Of a stretch of 64,000 bases of DNA, positions 42,345 to 55,093 are shown in pieces. Location: assembly GCA_935421135.1 (NCBI GenBank), contig OW285188.1, positions 1,013,001-1,077,000 on the forward strand, in the 5' to 3' direction. Position 1 is the stretch's first letter. The number at the start of each line of letters is the position of its first letter. The position numbers and the translations under genes were made by a program. The notes under the pieces are model-generated. The model saw only the letters and a list, made by a program, of their open reading frames with translations. It had not been told where the DNA came from and did no database searches. This DNA is from Bugulina stolonifera. Its lineage: Eukaryota > Bryozoa > Gymnolaemata > Cheilostomatida > Bugulidae.

Positions 42345-43245
42345 ATCTAGAGAAAGCGATTTCTGTTTAAGTTTTACTGAAAAACAGAGGTTATCTCAAA
42401 CTTCTCCACTTCTGCATCTAAACAATTATTGACCTCCATGGCCTGAATCTTGCAACCATTTGCTATCAGCCATTATGTTAGCTGTCAACATCATATGGTC
42501 AACAAGTTTGCCAGTGACCTCTACCTCACCAACTATGCAAGTGTTCAACTGTTGAAACCCAGGCAGTGAAGTTGAAGTTTGATCATAACACAGTCCACTC
42601 TGCTGGAGCTTCCTCCACTTGTACACCTCTGCTCCGACTGCTCAATACTCTCTAGCACAATCTGTTGGCTATGTTATAAAACCATAGTAGCACATATAAG
42701 TGCTATATGCTACAGTACATGGTGGTAATCATTAGTGCTTTGCCATAGATTCAGCAGTTAAAGCTATCATAGAATCCACAGTAGCCTAACCACCTGCAGT
42801 ATAATATTTTAATGTGTAATTTTAATAATACTATTACCAATGTTTTTCATGGGTAGCAGAGTGTCAGAAATTATTTCCAATGATAGTGTGTAAACTTTTA
42901 TACATGCATGTATATGTAGATATAATAAAGAATCCGTGATTACATATAATGTTTATACAAATACAGTATGTTATGCCATATGGTACCTTCAGCATGTACA
43001 TACACGTTCATTTGTCATACATTATAAGTTTTATAATGATAATAATGTATATTATATTACCGATACATGTACATGTATAGATGCATTTGCATTGTTGACA
43101 GACGATGCTAAGTTCTATGTGATTGCACTGCACTGACAACTCAATTAATCCACTCAATTTATAAGTGCAGTCAAGAAATTGAAATGAAAGTAAGGAAAAC
43201 AAATGCATGTATAATTAGCATAGCATTATACGGATAATAGTATAA
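42345..43245. other. Non-coding stretch
   Basis: Short frames on both strands with no domain. No supportable feature. Confidence 0.35.
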
Positions 43246-43327
43246 AGTTATCTCCCCAGGAATGGTCGATCGCCGGAAACCGTAGTCTCACAAAATAGTA
43301 TGCCGAAATCTCAAAAAGGAGATAACT
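43246..43327. repeat. 82 bp inverted-repeat miniature element
   Basis: AGTTATCTCC at the left is mirrored by GGAGATAACT at the right. Single copies of the same word occur at 45657 and 46308, so it may be the end of a repeat family. No clear TSD. Confidence 0.4.
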
Positions 43328-43559
43328 CCTAATTTTTCAATCGTTTAGAAGGAGTTTTAATTTCACTAACTGAGGCATAAGGAGAGTCATTAAATACAAA
43401 TCTTTGGTTATTAATAAGAGAACATATGTTGATTACTGTACAATAATTGTTTGAATATCTTGTTTAGAACAGTACAAAAACTAACTTCAAAGTAGGGCAC
43501 AATTTGTGAATTTCTCCTTCAAGCTTGGACCTTAAATACACACCAAGATATTTAATGGT

Positions 43560-44200
43560 ACAACCACTTCATACTTGGCCGGCTATGTAAGTTTCACTGC
43601 AAAGTTTGCTCACTTCGCTCGCATGACATAATGGCTTGTGTTCATGTACTGTGGCCATGCATGTGTATGACCTCTGGTGGCACAGGCATTTTGCAGGGAG
43701 TCCATGAATTGTATTTCCTCGCATTGAGGAAACAACTCCAAGTCCATAGCTCAAGTTTCAACATCGATATAGCGGGTGTGGTAGGTCAAGTACCCACCCC
43801 GCCCTGGGTGATGGTTGAGGACCTAAAGCTATGAACCTACCCCAGCAGCGATGCTGGAAGACCCGGTCCCAAGGGCCGAACATCACCCGGAGCCGATATC
43901 CTTGCCAGCAGCACTACAACATATTATATAAATCGCAGGTTCAGGAGAGTCGCTGCTGCTGGCATGGCCCTAGCTCTAACACCTATTCGGCGCATGGGGT
44001 GGGTTGATCATCCTCCATGCCTTAGGTCCGGCCCGAGGGCCTAAGGCTAGGGACCAGTTCAGGCAGCGATGTCGGAGGACCCAGTCCCAAAGTCCTAGCA
44101 AACCTGGAACCAAGATCCAAGCACTGCAACATATAAATCATCCCGATTTTTGACCTTAAATCTGATCGGAAAACGACAAACCACAGACTGTTTCAACTTT
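43560..44200. repeat. GC-richer repeat family, copy 2
   Basis: Shares 'GCTCACTTCGCTCGC', 'GGCTTGTGTTCATGTACTGT', 'AAGACCCGGTCCCA' and 'CACCCGGAGCCGA' with 9955-10720. Here the parts run in one direction; in copy 1 they are head to head. Confidence 0.7.
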
Positions 44201-44220
44201 AGTTATAATAATCTACCTGT

Positions 44221-44440
44221 TCAAAGGGAATATATGTCACTGTTGAAAGTAGCTGTACCTCTAGATGTAAAAACCACCACTTTACCTTTTAAAGAGTTAA
44301 ATTTCATGGAATTTAAAATACTCCAATTACATAGCTTACTTAAATCATTTTGAAAATCTAAACTGTCAGAGGTAGCCTTTACAGTCTTGTGCTCGTATAT
44401 TAAAGTATCATCAGCAAACGGCCTGATGTTAGAATGCGTT
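44221..44440 (-). pseudogene. LINE reverse transcriptase fragment with FADD motif
   Basis: The minus strand reads 'IRPFADDTLIYEHKTVKATS' followed by 'LCNWSILNSMKFN', the catalytic FADD block and the downstream W..xxxMxFN block of LINE reverse transcriptases. It joins the repeat copy at 44200 on one side. Truncated on both sides. Confidence 0.8.
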
Positions 44441-44594
44441 ACGGGTTTGAAAGACAACTTCACTAGTATAGATAAAGAAAAGAGTTGAACCTGCTGAATG
44501 TTATGTATTTGATGGTCTTTCTGAGTGTGAGACAGTATTTGGTGATTCAGGAAGCAAAAACGATTACAAGTAATAGCTAAAAAAAGCACATTGC

Positions 44595-45368
44595 TAGTCA
44601 CAAGTCAAGTCAGGTCAAAGTCAAGTTAAGTAGAGATGCAAGTCAAGTGTGAGACAACTTCAAAGGATTTTACACTTTATAAAGCATAAAGTTTTCTTTT
44701 AGTAGACATTCCACTCCATGAAAAAGCACGCCAAGGTGTAGCTGGGCAAGTATGTTATGCAATTATGGTAAAGAACTATTAAATATATGCAATAATATTA
44801 GTACTACAGTTGAGACTGCTCATGCAGCGCTACATAGCATATAAACAGCACACGGTACAGTACAGAGTGTTCATGGGCCAGCCCAGTAATTCCAATTTAC
44901 ATACAGTAGTAACTGTTGGACTGTACATCGCATCCGCTACTTACAACACACTTACAGTACTGGCATGTACACTGTGTGTAACTGTGACTATGCACTGTGG
45001 TCTGTGTCGTCTCATGTACACACAGCTTAGACGTTACCGTACCTCATAGCTAACCTTGACACACCCTGAGTCTGAGTGCTGCTAGTAGCACTGATGAAGT
45101 AAAAGTTAAAATGATAAATAGGCAGACAATTGAGACCTGTACCTGCTTTCCATGTTGGCTATACACGGCACAAAAACTTTGTCCACAACATTGACTTGGC
45201 AGAACCCAAGTCACAGTCACAAGTCATTCATCTGTTCAAGTCAAGTCAAATCACATTGATGTGCAGGTCAAGGTCAAATCAACAAATTAAGTTGGCAAGT
45301 CAAAGTCAAGTTGACTTGTAACTCGACTTGGCAAGCCAATTCAAATCTATGATTTGGACCCAGCTCTG
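44595..45368. mobile_element. hAT-like AAGTC-rich family, copy B
   Basis: Matches copy A (34900-35699) across its middle ('GCATATAAACAGCACA', 'ACACACTTACA', 'CATGTACACACAGC') and at the right end, which reads TTTGGACCCAGCTCTG. The left end is truncated at about 44595. Confidence 0.7.
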
Positions 45369-46946
45369 TGAAGAATCTTCTATCAATCAAGGAATGAAGT
45401 AAAGAATCTTTTATTAGATGAAAATAGCAAGTAGCATTTGAATTAAGCATGAATAAGCATGAAAATCACACCGACCAACTAGGACGCATGAGTCCACAGA
45501 CCCATTTTAGAAAAACAATTGCTAGTTGGACTCATGGGCCCATCTGACACATTTTGTGGAAACTGGCCTCATTTATTCGCAACAGCCAATAAATAGCCTA
45601 TTTGGCTTAGCTTAGGCATCTAAGCACTTTTTAAATTTCTAGGAAGTTGTCACCTTTTATCTCCCTAACTTTTTAGTGATTTTCATTCTGTTAAATGTAT
45701 GAAAGTTGGTCTCACAGTCTAATAGAATACAATATGTAGATAGAAAGTCAGGGTCCATTTAATCAATCTAATCAAAATTTAGACTTGGCAGTTCATCTAA
45801 AGCTACATGGTAAGAATATAACAATAGATTTTACCATTTAAAAAATTGATGCCAAAATTGCATAGATTTTTTAAATAGTAAAATGTACAAAATTTATAAA
45901 AGTACAGAAAATTTTTTACCATGCTATTTTACAGTCATTATTCAGCAACTATCCCGAAAACTTTCCTTGAACATGTTTGACTCATTTCATATTTTTTCCG
46001 AGTCATTTTTACAAATTTTGGGTGGTCACCCTGATGAAAATGCAATACTTGAATAATCGCAACGGTACAAGAACGGTCCATTACCTGACCACAGTTGAAG
46101 TGCAAAGCCATATTTTGATTATCCCAACCGAATCTTTGATTCTTTAAACAGTGTTTTCCAATATGGTGAGTTCATGTTGTCAATAGTTACACGTTAGCAT
46201 TCTCACAAGCCGAAGGTTCTCAACGATATTGGAGTAATAAATGCCGACATAAACTGAAGCCGTAAGTTACCAGGCACCAATGTTACACAAAGTGGTACGG
46301 GCCATAGAGTTATCTCCCTAGAGCAGGAACTCCGGTAAATTTTGTGATGCCACTTTTCATCCCTAGCGGCCATGATGTGTTGGGGTAGTTACCGTTTGTT
46401 TACATTAGTTACCTATGCGATGCTATGCTTAGTTAGTCATTTAGTTAGTAGTCAAAATTTGTTCTTTGCTACCAATAATCTGAAATTTTCTGTTGCACAC
46501 ATATTTTCCAATTATTTCAGACCAACATAATTATTGCATTTATTATATTTTGTAACTTTGATAGTAACTGCATGGTAATTGCAAATAATGTATATTAGTA
46601 TATAAGTACATCACAAAATTATTATTACCCAGCTCCTAGTTCTAGTTATTTTGGCTTTCAGTAGGCAAGATTGCTTTACTTTTACCTCAAATTACAATAC
46701 AGCTAAAGCTACTGTAGTTGTTAATTGTCCTACGTCCTATGGTTTACCCTGGTATCACATGATTGATAGAGTATAAGTATTAATAGGTGTATTTCTATAT
46801 GTAGAACAGATTTGCAGAAGTTGTATATTACAAATAAAAACATTTATGTAGACAAACAAAACCAATTCATAACATAGAGTATAAATGCCAATCTTTTGAC
46901 CAAATCTATTTTAAATATTTACTGAATAAAAATAGCATAAGAACTC
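45369..46946. other. AT-rich stretch
   Basis: No gene recognised. Contains 'GTTATCTCCCTAG' at 46307 and a 70-base block (46345-46420) that reappears inverted at about 58090-58155. Confidence 0.35.
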
Positions 46947-47050
46947 TTATTCAATATTCAGAAGTCGCTCCTTGCCATTCTTAGGAATAAGGTCAGCCAG
47001 CTCTTCAAAATTCACAGCATCAGCACAGATCAATATTCTGTCTAGTAGAC
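46947..47050 (-). CDS. Candidate terminal exon, unidentified host gene
   Basis: On the minus strand an acceptor TTTCCTAATATAG ends at 47051. The following frame, beginning with two bases of a split codon, reads 'LLDRILICADAVNFEELADL' and 'IPKNGKERLLNIE', then TAA at 46949-46947. It looks like genuine conserved protein and ends in a natural-looking C-terminus. I do not recognise the family. The 5 kb inverted-repeat element begins only 220 bases upstream of the exon, so the rest of the gene may lie beyond it. Confidence 0.4.
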
Positions 47051-48671
47051 CTATATTAGGAAATTGATACCAGATGAATAAATGCTTCACGCTTACCACA
47101 GATAAATAGTTTACAGAGGTATTAGATCCAGATAATAAAGCGGTAACGAAATATGTTCAATGCCTACTGTCCTACCATAATAGTACAGCTATTAGTAGTT
47201 ACATAATTCTTGCCAAATTGGCATCACATTATATCAGAGTAAAATAAAGTATGATTTCGATAAGACATAATATGGGCCATTCCATGGGGACTGATCAAAT
47301 TTGCGTGCTGGCCCGACTCAGATTCTTTTGAAAATTTGCAGGTAGAAAGAGCACCCTTGAATTAGTGGGAAACCACCAATTGTTTTTCCATTTGACCCCT
47401 GTGGTTCCGGCAGCAGCTCGTTGAAAAATGGGAAAATGTGGTGGGGACAACTCCAAATTGAATTTTTTGAAATTTCTAAGCATTCAAATTATTACTGTGG
47501 CCACTGTATGATACTTAGAGCGGTAATTTTTGTTGCGTAGATACTTTTATATATGTGCTTCAGTTTCATAACTCATTCAAGCCTGTATGGTCAACATGTT
47601 GAGGGTCAGAGGTCACCGAAAACACCTCTCAGAGCTAGTTTGACCCAAATTCACTAAAAATCGACCAAATAGACACTGCTGGATCTAATGAAAAAAAGGT
47701 TGATATACAATAACTAAGTATTAAAGATGCTCAATACAGGAATAAATGAATTTTTGAGAATAAAAAACACTTTCCAGACTAAACCATATGGCGACAGCGG
47801 CTCAAATTCAACATGGCCGTCGTCCGAGTTGGCGTTTTATGGCGTTATTCAAGGCTAAATTAACTAAACTTAGTAGTGAAAATTAATGGTGAAAATGTTG
47901 CGATATATACAATTCATACCTGTAGATTCCATTTCTGTAATAAAAACTTTGTCTTTTTGGGTCTAAAAGGCTGAATTCTCAGATTCAAATTTTACATATA
48001 TTCGCTATAATATAGTGACTACATGGCCATGCAGTTAATTGGCTATGGCCATAGAAGTCAGTCAAGACTTAATTTGAGGTACAATTTGCGACTTGGTCTG
48101 GTTATACAACCTTATTGGTGAAGAAAAATGGGTGAAATCCTTTTTAATAGCCTAAACATGCAGTTTTGGTAACTTTACCATGACTCGTCCTTTCACACGT
48201 TTGTTAAATGAGGTAAGATAGCTAATCTAAGCAGTATTTCAAGGTGTGACTTATACCAAGTATTGTTTAGTGAAAAAGAAGGTGAAGAAAGTGATGCTCC
48301 ATGGAACTAAGGCACCTTTAATCAGTGGGTAAGGCTGAGGAGTTAAAGGTTATTTAAACTAGCTCAAGACAAATTTTGGGGTCACCATTAGTTATCAAAT
48401 TCTAATCAAATATATACATGTACATGTACTTGCATAACTATCGCCACAGCCCTCGAACAATAACTTTTAACAATTTTTATATATATTTACATGTAGCTGA
48501 CAATTAAACCGGTGTTTGCTAATTAGCTCCAAAAATATCTTTTTGGTCCTATATAAATTACCACAACTAAGGTAAGTGGTGCGACATGCATTAACTTTTA
48601 ATCAACAGAGTAATCAAAAATATGAATATGGTTTTGTGAGACTAAGTTTAGTTGTACCTAGCAAGTTGAAA

Positions 48672-48922
48672 TTATATTACAAGTGTTTGCTTGTTTTCAA
48701 AGGGAATAATGTTTAATGTACTTGCTAGCATCACCTCGCCAAATTTACCGTTCCTTATACCGACAACTTGATTTCCAATCGAGATAGTCTTGACCCTTCG
48801 AAAGACAAAACCACTTATCTGAAAAAAATTATGCTGAGTGAATAAAAGAAGAGCAGATCTCACCTTTCTAAGTGCAGACAACCATATTGACCTGGCCATT
48901 ATAATTGTCATACTATGGACTG
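48672..48922 (-). CDS. Two-exon gene end in the spacer of the 5 kb element
   Basis: On the minus strand: acceptor GAATTTCAG before 48922, exon 48922-48864 ('HSMTIIMARSIWLSALRK'), donor GTGAGA, a 45-base intron (48863-48819) ending in ATAATTTTTTTCAG, then exon 48818-48672 ('ISGFVFRRVKTISIGNQVVG', 'IRNGKFGEVMLAS...') with a stop. The phases agree and both splice sites are strong. This may be the 3' end of the element's own gene or of a captured host gene. No catalytic motif was recognised and no earlier exon was found. Confidence 0.5.
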
Positions 48923-49106
48923 CTGAAATTCAATCTCTTCTAATAAATAATGTACAACACTTATACACCGAAAAGGAACTATTCACATATCACGAACAAA
49001 AAACATTTTTGAAGCTAATTAGTAAAGACTGGTTTAATTGTAAGCTAATTACATGTAAGTTTGTCAAAACTATTGTTTGTGGGCTGTGGCTATAATTTTG
49101 CATGTA

Positions 49107-51194
49107 GGGGAGAGCGGGGTAAGTTGGGACAATTTTTTAGTCTTTTTGGAATAATACAGAGTCTAGAGGTCATAGCATCATCATTTTTTGCATGGAGGTA
49201 CTTTAATGTGTTGTCTAACTATAGCCTGAAGCAGACACATTGATAAGTCAGCATAGTGCAGTAATCCATGATTTGGCAGCGCATGTCAAACGTCCCAACT
49301 TACCCCACTGACGGGGTAGGTTGGGACAGGTGTGGGGCAGCTTGGGACACCATTGAAAATGTAGATTTTAGATTTAGATTAGTCTCATTTTTTATCATGG
49401 ACAGATAGAATTGAAATGTTACAATAATATTACATATATTTAAAATTATTGCCACATGTATGTACATGTATGTCAAAAAACATGTCTGTAAAAAACTGCT
49501 GGACTTTAATTTAGTTTGGCCTCGAAGTGTTTAATTGTCTTTTATTACAAGATAGTCTAGGGAAGGTATGAAAATTGTTTTGATGTAAAAGAGAATTTTT
49601 TTGTTAAATAAATCTTTGTTAGAATAGGAGGATGCCAGCTTGAACATGAAAAACCCTTAATTCATTTCGCTCCTTGTAGGTGTAATAATTTATAATAGCT
49701 CTATTAGCTGTAATAATTTATAAAGGTCTCTTTTGACTAAGTTCCAGTCTACTTATGCATATTAGACTTAAAACTATAAAATAAACTAGCGCATCGTAGG
49801 TGACCATTTTTCTAATTTTGGTACAGCAAAATTTTCTCAAGCTTTAAGTTTGTCACTTAAAATAAATAGAATATAAAGCCAAAACACCAGAAATAAACCA
49901 ATATTAGAAAATATAAGCAAAAATGTTGATTTTTACTATAATTATTATTAGAGTTTGATGTACAATTGAACAACTGACACTCTAGATAAAATGAAATCAT
50001 TGAGCAGAAAAAAGATCGTTGAATTTTAATTCCACTTGGCAACCCAACCCAGAGTTCACGGCAGCATTTATGACACAGGCGATAGTAGTCAATCCACCTC
50101 ATTCATGTGATGCACTCGATCCAACCTGCGCCTTTCTCTTGGTGCTAATTACCTTTCCTGGGTTTTGGACAGTGGTAAATTGGATATTTACAGATGGAAA
50201 ACCTATAACTTTGTAAATAGATTATCGATGATGTTTGATTACACTATTCCTTGGTACTCTCACTGAAGATGGCAGTTCAACTGGGGTTGGGTAACAATAA
50301 GTGTGGAGAGACATTGAGTGTACATGTATATAGCCTACTTGTCTAGTTTGAACAACAAAGAGTGAATCCCCCAAACTTTATAACTAAATTATACCTAATA
50401 ATCTATTGAATTATTAGCTTGGTGCTACCTGATGGTGTTAGTTGGTCTGGTGGGGGTTTCAAAAGGCGCAGAAACAGTGTTCGAAGTGTAGGTATGAGTA
50501 GGAAAAGGATGTAGTTTATACATTGTGTTGGTGCTACCCACTTATGTCAGGGTCATGAGTAAAGTGAGGACAGAACAGAGATCAAAAGCTGTTATAGCAA
50601 TGAGTCAGGTTTGACCTGTTTCTACTACCGAGTAATATCAATACTAGCTATAGTGCCATCCCCACACAGGATTGGAGTTCTTTACCAAAGTCAAATGCTA
50701 TCCAAGATTCATCAAACAATTTTAGTTAGAGAAAACGTAAAATCACAGTGTCATCTTCCACAAACATAATTTATTATTACAAATGGTGTCCCAACTTGCC
50801 CTACTTTCAGCGTCCCAACTTGCCCCACACTCCCAATTTTTTGTAAAACACAATTTTTTATTAAGATTTTTGACTTGAGCTAATTATAACTTTAGTTGCT
50901 GCAACTAGATGCTATAGAGTCTCTATGTGCAATTTTTCAAAACTATAGAGTCATTTTTTCATTAAAAAAATTAGAAACTCGTCAAGAAAAAAAAATTTAC
51001 TCAAACATGCAAATATTACATTATTGCAAATTGCAAAAAAAATATTTATTCAACTTAAAAAACAAATTACTGGGTTATGTTTATTTATGTTGATCTAACC
51101 TTTGGTCCATACCATAAAAATGTAATGGGTCTCATAATACCCAAAACAGCCCTGTCCCAACTTACCCCGCGTCCCAACTTACCCCGCTCTCCCC
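49107..51194. mobile_element. 2.09 kb TA-flanked element with repeated 15-mer
   Basis: The terminal inverted repeat GGGGAGAGCGGGGTAAGTTG (24 bases in full, perfect) is bordered by TA at 49105-49106 and 51195-51196. The 15-mer GTCCCAACTTACCCC or its complement, allowing one or two changes, occurs eight times: 49116, 49292, 49313, 49334, 50788, 50812, 51154 and 51171. They cluster in the outer 250 bases on the left and the outer 410 on the right, as transposase-binding sites do. No transposase frame inside, so it is non-autonomous. Confidence 0.85.
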
Positions 51195-52557
51195 TATATT
51201 TTTGATTAGAATCTGATAACTAATGGTGACCATAAAAAGAAATCCCGAGCTAAGACACCACCTCACCCACTGATTAAAGAAGCCTTAGTTCTATGGAGCT
51301 CCATCTTCTTCCCCTTCCTTTTCATTAAACAATACTTGGTTAAGTCTGACCTGGAAATACTGCTTAGCTTAGCTATTCTGCCTCATTTAACAAATGTGTG
51401 AAAGGAAGAGTAATGGCAAAGTTAACAAAACTGCATGTTTAGGCTAGTAAAACGGATTTCACTCATTTTTCTTCACAAAATAGGTTGCATAACCAGGCCA
51501 AGTCTCCAATTGCACTTTAAATTAAGTCTTGACTGACCTTTATGACCATAGCCAATTAACTGCATTGGCGATATAGTCACTATATTATAGCGAATGTATG
51601 TAAAATTTGAATCTGAGAATTCAGCCTTTTAGACTCAAAAAGACAAAATTTTTATTGCAGAAATGGAATCTACAGGTGTGAATTGTATATATAGCAACAT
51701 TTTCACCATTAATTTTCACTACTAAGTATAGTAGATTTAGCCTTGAATAACGCCCCAAAACACCAACTCGGACGACGGCCATGTTGAATTTGAGCCGCTG
51801 TCGCCATACAGTTCATTTTGGAGAGTTTTTTTTGTTCTCAAAAATTCATTTATCCATGTGTTGAGCACCTTTAATCCTTAGTTATTCTATATCAACCTTC
51901 TTTTCATCAAATCCAGCAGTGTTTATTTGGTCGATTTTTAGTGAATTTGAGTCAAACTAGCTCCGAGAGGTGTTTTCAGTGATCTCTGACCCTCAATATG
52001 TTGACCATACAGGCTTGAATAAGTAGAGAAACCGAAGCACGTATATGAAAGTATCTATGTAACAAAAATTACAGCTCTAAGTATCATACAGTGGCCACAG
52101 TAATAATTTGAATGTTCAGGAATTTCAAAAAAGTCCATTTGGAGTTGTCCCCACCACATTTTCCCACTTTTCAACGAGCTGCTGCCGGAACCACAGGAGT
52201 CAATTAGAAAAAAAGTTGGTGGTTTCCCACTAATTCAAGGGTGCTCTTTCTACCTGCAAATTTTCAAAAGAATCTGAGTCGGGCCAGCACGCAAATTTGA
52301 TCCGTCCCCATGGAATGGCCCATATATGTTGATATAGTTGATCACTCTGGATGTTACCTATGAATTAAATTCATAACAGCTCTATAATAGACGACAGAAA
52401 TCTACCAAGTACCTTCTCACACATATATATAAAACAACAAGCCTTAATTAAATCAAGCATCTCATTTTAATCGTGAAACCCATTTCTAATTGGGAAGCAG
52501 TTGCTACAGTTTGTGTGTGCACGATTCCCAGGAAAAGAGTTCATAAACATAACCTAC

Positions 52558-52640
52558 TTGATGGGTATGATGGATGAGCACCACACATAGAGTTGTGGCG
52601 ATGTGCATCGTGGTATCCGGATTTCACTTTAATCTCCAAC
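52558..52640 (-). CDS. Weak candidate exon
   Basis: On the minus strand, acceptor TTATTTATAG, then 'LEIKVKSGYHDAHRHNSMCG' and 'AHPSYPS', then donor GTAGGT. Unrecognised. It lies beside an inverted-repeat arm, so it may be transposon sequence. Confidence 0.2.
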
Positions 52641-52659
52641 CTATAAATAACAAATCAAT

Positions 52660-52870
52660 GTTACAACTCAACCTGCACCTATTTAGTCCATCAGCCAAGC
52701 AGCAAAATTATGACTTTTCGCTCCTGACCTCTCCAATCTACACAATTTTTTGTGTACAGATAGATTAAAACATGGGCAATTCAAATCCACTTACTAACCC
52801 CTCGAAATCACTTGACAAAGGGGTGAAAATTTAATTTTTTCGAAATTTTCAAAATTAGAGTTGTCTGCTC
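52660..52870 (-). repeat. Old inverted-repeat arm, partner of 56290-56480
   Basis: The reverse complement of 'TTCGCTCCTGACCTCTCCAA' and 'TTAGTCCATCAGCCAA' appears at 56392-56470. The arms are strongly diverged outside these blocks. Confidence 0.65.
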
Positions 52871-54838
52871 CTTACTTGCTGTTAGAAACTATTAGAATCC
52901 CCCTACGCCAACTTTCATTGGTCAGTTGCATGCACTTCCTGTCATTTTGATAAATTATCTAAGAAAGTGAGTAGCAGGAAACCTACTGGATAGGCTACTA
53001 GATTTGGCAACTTTTGTAGCAAATGTGTAATGATAAATTCATTCAGTTCTCCATATTGGTTATCTTGAGAGTTGAATGGAGCATCCAAAGACCGACAAAC
53101 TGTTCTCTAAATAAATATTGACATAGATATTCATTGAATTATGGAAACAGACAGCTAGACATTAGACAAGGAGTTAGTTTGAGCTGAGAGTTAACTCACT
53201 CTGACTCTAGGGTTCACAACACATAATAGAGGTCTATCATGAGAATCACTAGTAACCAAAGGCTAAATATGACATCAGTTTCTCTGGAAAAGGTATGTGA
53301 CTGACTAGGAAAAAGATTATATTCAATAGTTATAGTAATAGTTAGTAGGCCTAGCTAGTTGGTTGAAAAATTTGAACTTCACTTTGTGACATGGATAAAA
53401 ATTTAAGTTTACCTAATTTAATTATTTATGGCAATTACTTTTTAGTGGAAACATGTATTTATCCATAATTATAATTAATAATAATTATCATTTCATAAAA
53501 TTCTTATTGCTTATTCCATTGCCATGTGAATTATGCTCATACCTCGTCACAAATCTGTTATAATTACTCAATATGAATATAATATTTTTATAATAATATA
53601 ATTAATGTGATGAAGTTGATCGCAATCAGCAAAATTTTTTGCATGATCTTGATCCACAAGAAATTTATAAAATAGCCTAAATGTAGTTTTAAATACACAT
53701 GTATAATTATTTGTTATGGTTATAGACACTTATACAAAATTATACTAAATGTAGTCTTGTATTGTGTTATTCTGTTATTCTCATTATGTTATAGTGTAGC
53801 AAGACTGCTATAGTAGGCCTATGTTTTACCTAGCAATGCAATATGGATTTCGATTTCATTTTGATTTTAATGTATATAATTAAGGGTAATGTTCAAGTAG
53901 TCTAATCTAGGTTGTAGTTATGTTCCATGTTTACTAGATATTTTCTGGAGGAGACTTGCATTAAAACTGTGGCATTAATTTCACGGCGAAGGCTGCAGTT
54001 ATGTTTGCCCTTCTGTTATTTCACATGCACACAGCCCTTCCACTCCTATTATTGTTCTACAAATATTTTTCCATCTACACCCTAGAATAATTCTTTGTTT
54101 CTGGACCAGCACATTTATATTTTATTACCTACAGTTGTAAAACCCTTGCTGTTTTAGGTGCAAGTTGCATTGCTGAAAAGAAGCCTTGAAGATGTGATTG
54201 GTGGGTGATAAGGCATGCGTATTCGTACCAACGTTACAAGATATACACAGCAAGCATGCGGACAGACCTTGCCTTAGTAGGTATGTTCTTACTGCCGATG
54301 CAAGGGGCTATATCAGAAAATATTTTTGATGGATGATATATACATGAAAGAATTCCTTGAAGCAGAACTCTTCACTTTTCTCCCTTATGTTCAAACATGC
54401 ATAAATTTAAATTATGAGCTCGCGCACATACGTTTACATTATGAAGGGTAAAAAAAGATCTAATTTGTTGTTTAGCAAATCATACTCTTGAGAACATCTT
54501 TTAGAAAAATTAGATGAGTTTGTGTATTTTTGTCTTTTGCTAGGGCGGACTGGCTAGAAACAATGTTGCCGTGTTACTACCTCAACTAAATTACGATCAA
54601 CCTCAGCAGCATACAGTACCATCGACGGTGATGATGACAGCTATGATGGTGATTCTTGAAGGACGCAGAGCTATCATTGAAGTAGGCTAGTATAGGTATT
54701 TCAAATGCTATCAACCAAACGAAATCAAGTACCACATGGCCACTGAACACCCGAAGACTAAACTATTAATAGTACTGAACAAAACGGTACCACAATTGCT
54801 GTATAACCTTGTATTCCTAGTGTGCAGTATGACACTCC
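52871..54838. other. AT-rich stretch between old inverted-repeat arms
   Basis: No recognisable gene. A short plus-strand reading 'STVMMTAMMVILEGRRAIIE' near 54630-54690 could be an exon scrap of the coding-like remnant that follows. Confidence 0.3.
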
Positions 54839-55093
54839 ATGTACCTAGTGAAACAAAGTTTCAAATTATTAATCGTTATTTGTATTCGAAGAAGTTACCC
54901 TAATCATCTACCTGAGCACAGAAAATCTGTCAATGCACTTGGATTTACACGTTTCATAACTAGTGGTGGGACAAGTCACCTTTCCCCACCACGTAAGTCG
55001 TTACTGAAGATTCGTGCTACCCATGCCAATTATGTTGCTGCAATTTGTACAAGAGTCTATAAACTGAGGATGGAAGTACCTCGCCCTGGATGA
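54839..55093 (+). pseudogene. Coding-like remnant of unknown family
   Basis: From about 54890 the plus frame reads 'YPNHLPEHRKSVNALGFTRF', 'ITSGGTSHLSPP', 'KIRATHANYVAAICTRVYKL' and stops at 55091-55093. The composition is protein-like and the C-terminus convincing. It lies between the old inverted-repeat arms, so it may be what is left of that element's gene. I cannot name it. Confidence 0.4.

Larger units (their letters stand above)
47274..52321. mobile_element. 5 kb DNA transposon with arms of about 1.25 kb, itself interrupted
   Basis: The left arm (47274-48548) is mirrored by 49004-49106 plus 51195-52321. The outer ends read GGGCCATTCCATGGGGAC in both orientations and are bordered by ATAT (47270-47273, 52322-52325). 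Arms are about 85-90% alike by eye. The gap in the right arm is exactly the TA-flanked element 49107-51194. The spacer 48549-49003 carries a spliced gene end. Superfamily undetermined. Confidence 0.85.
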
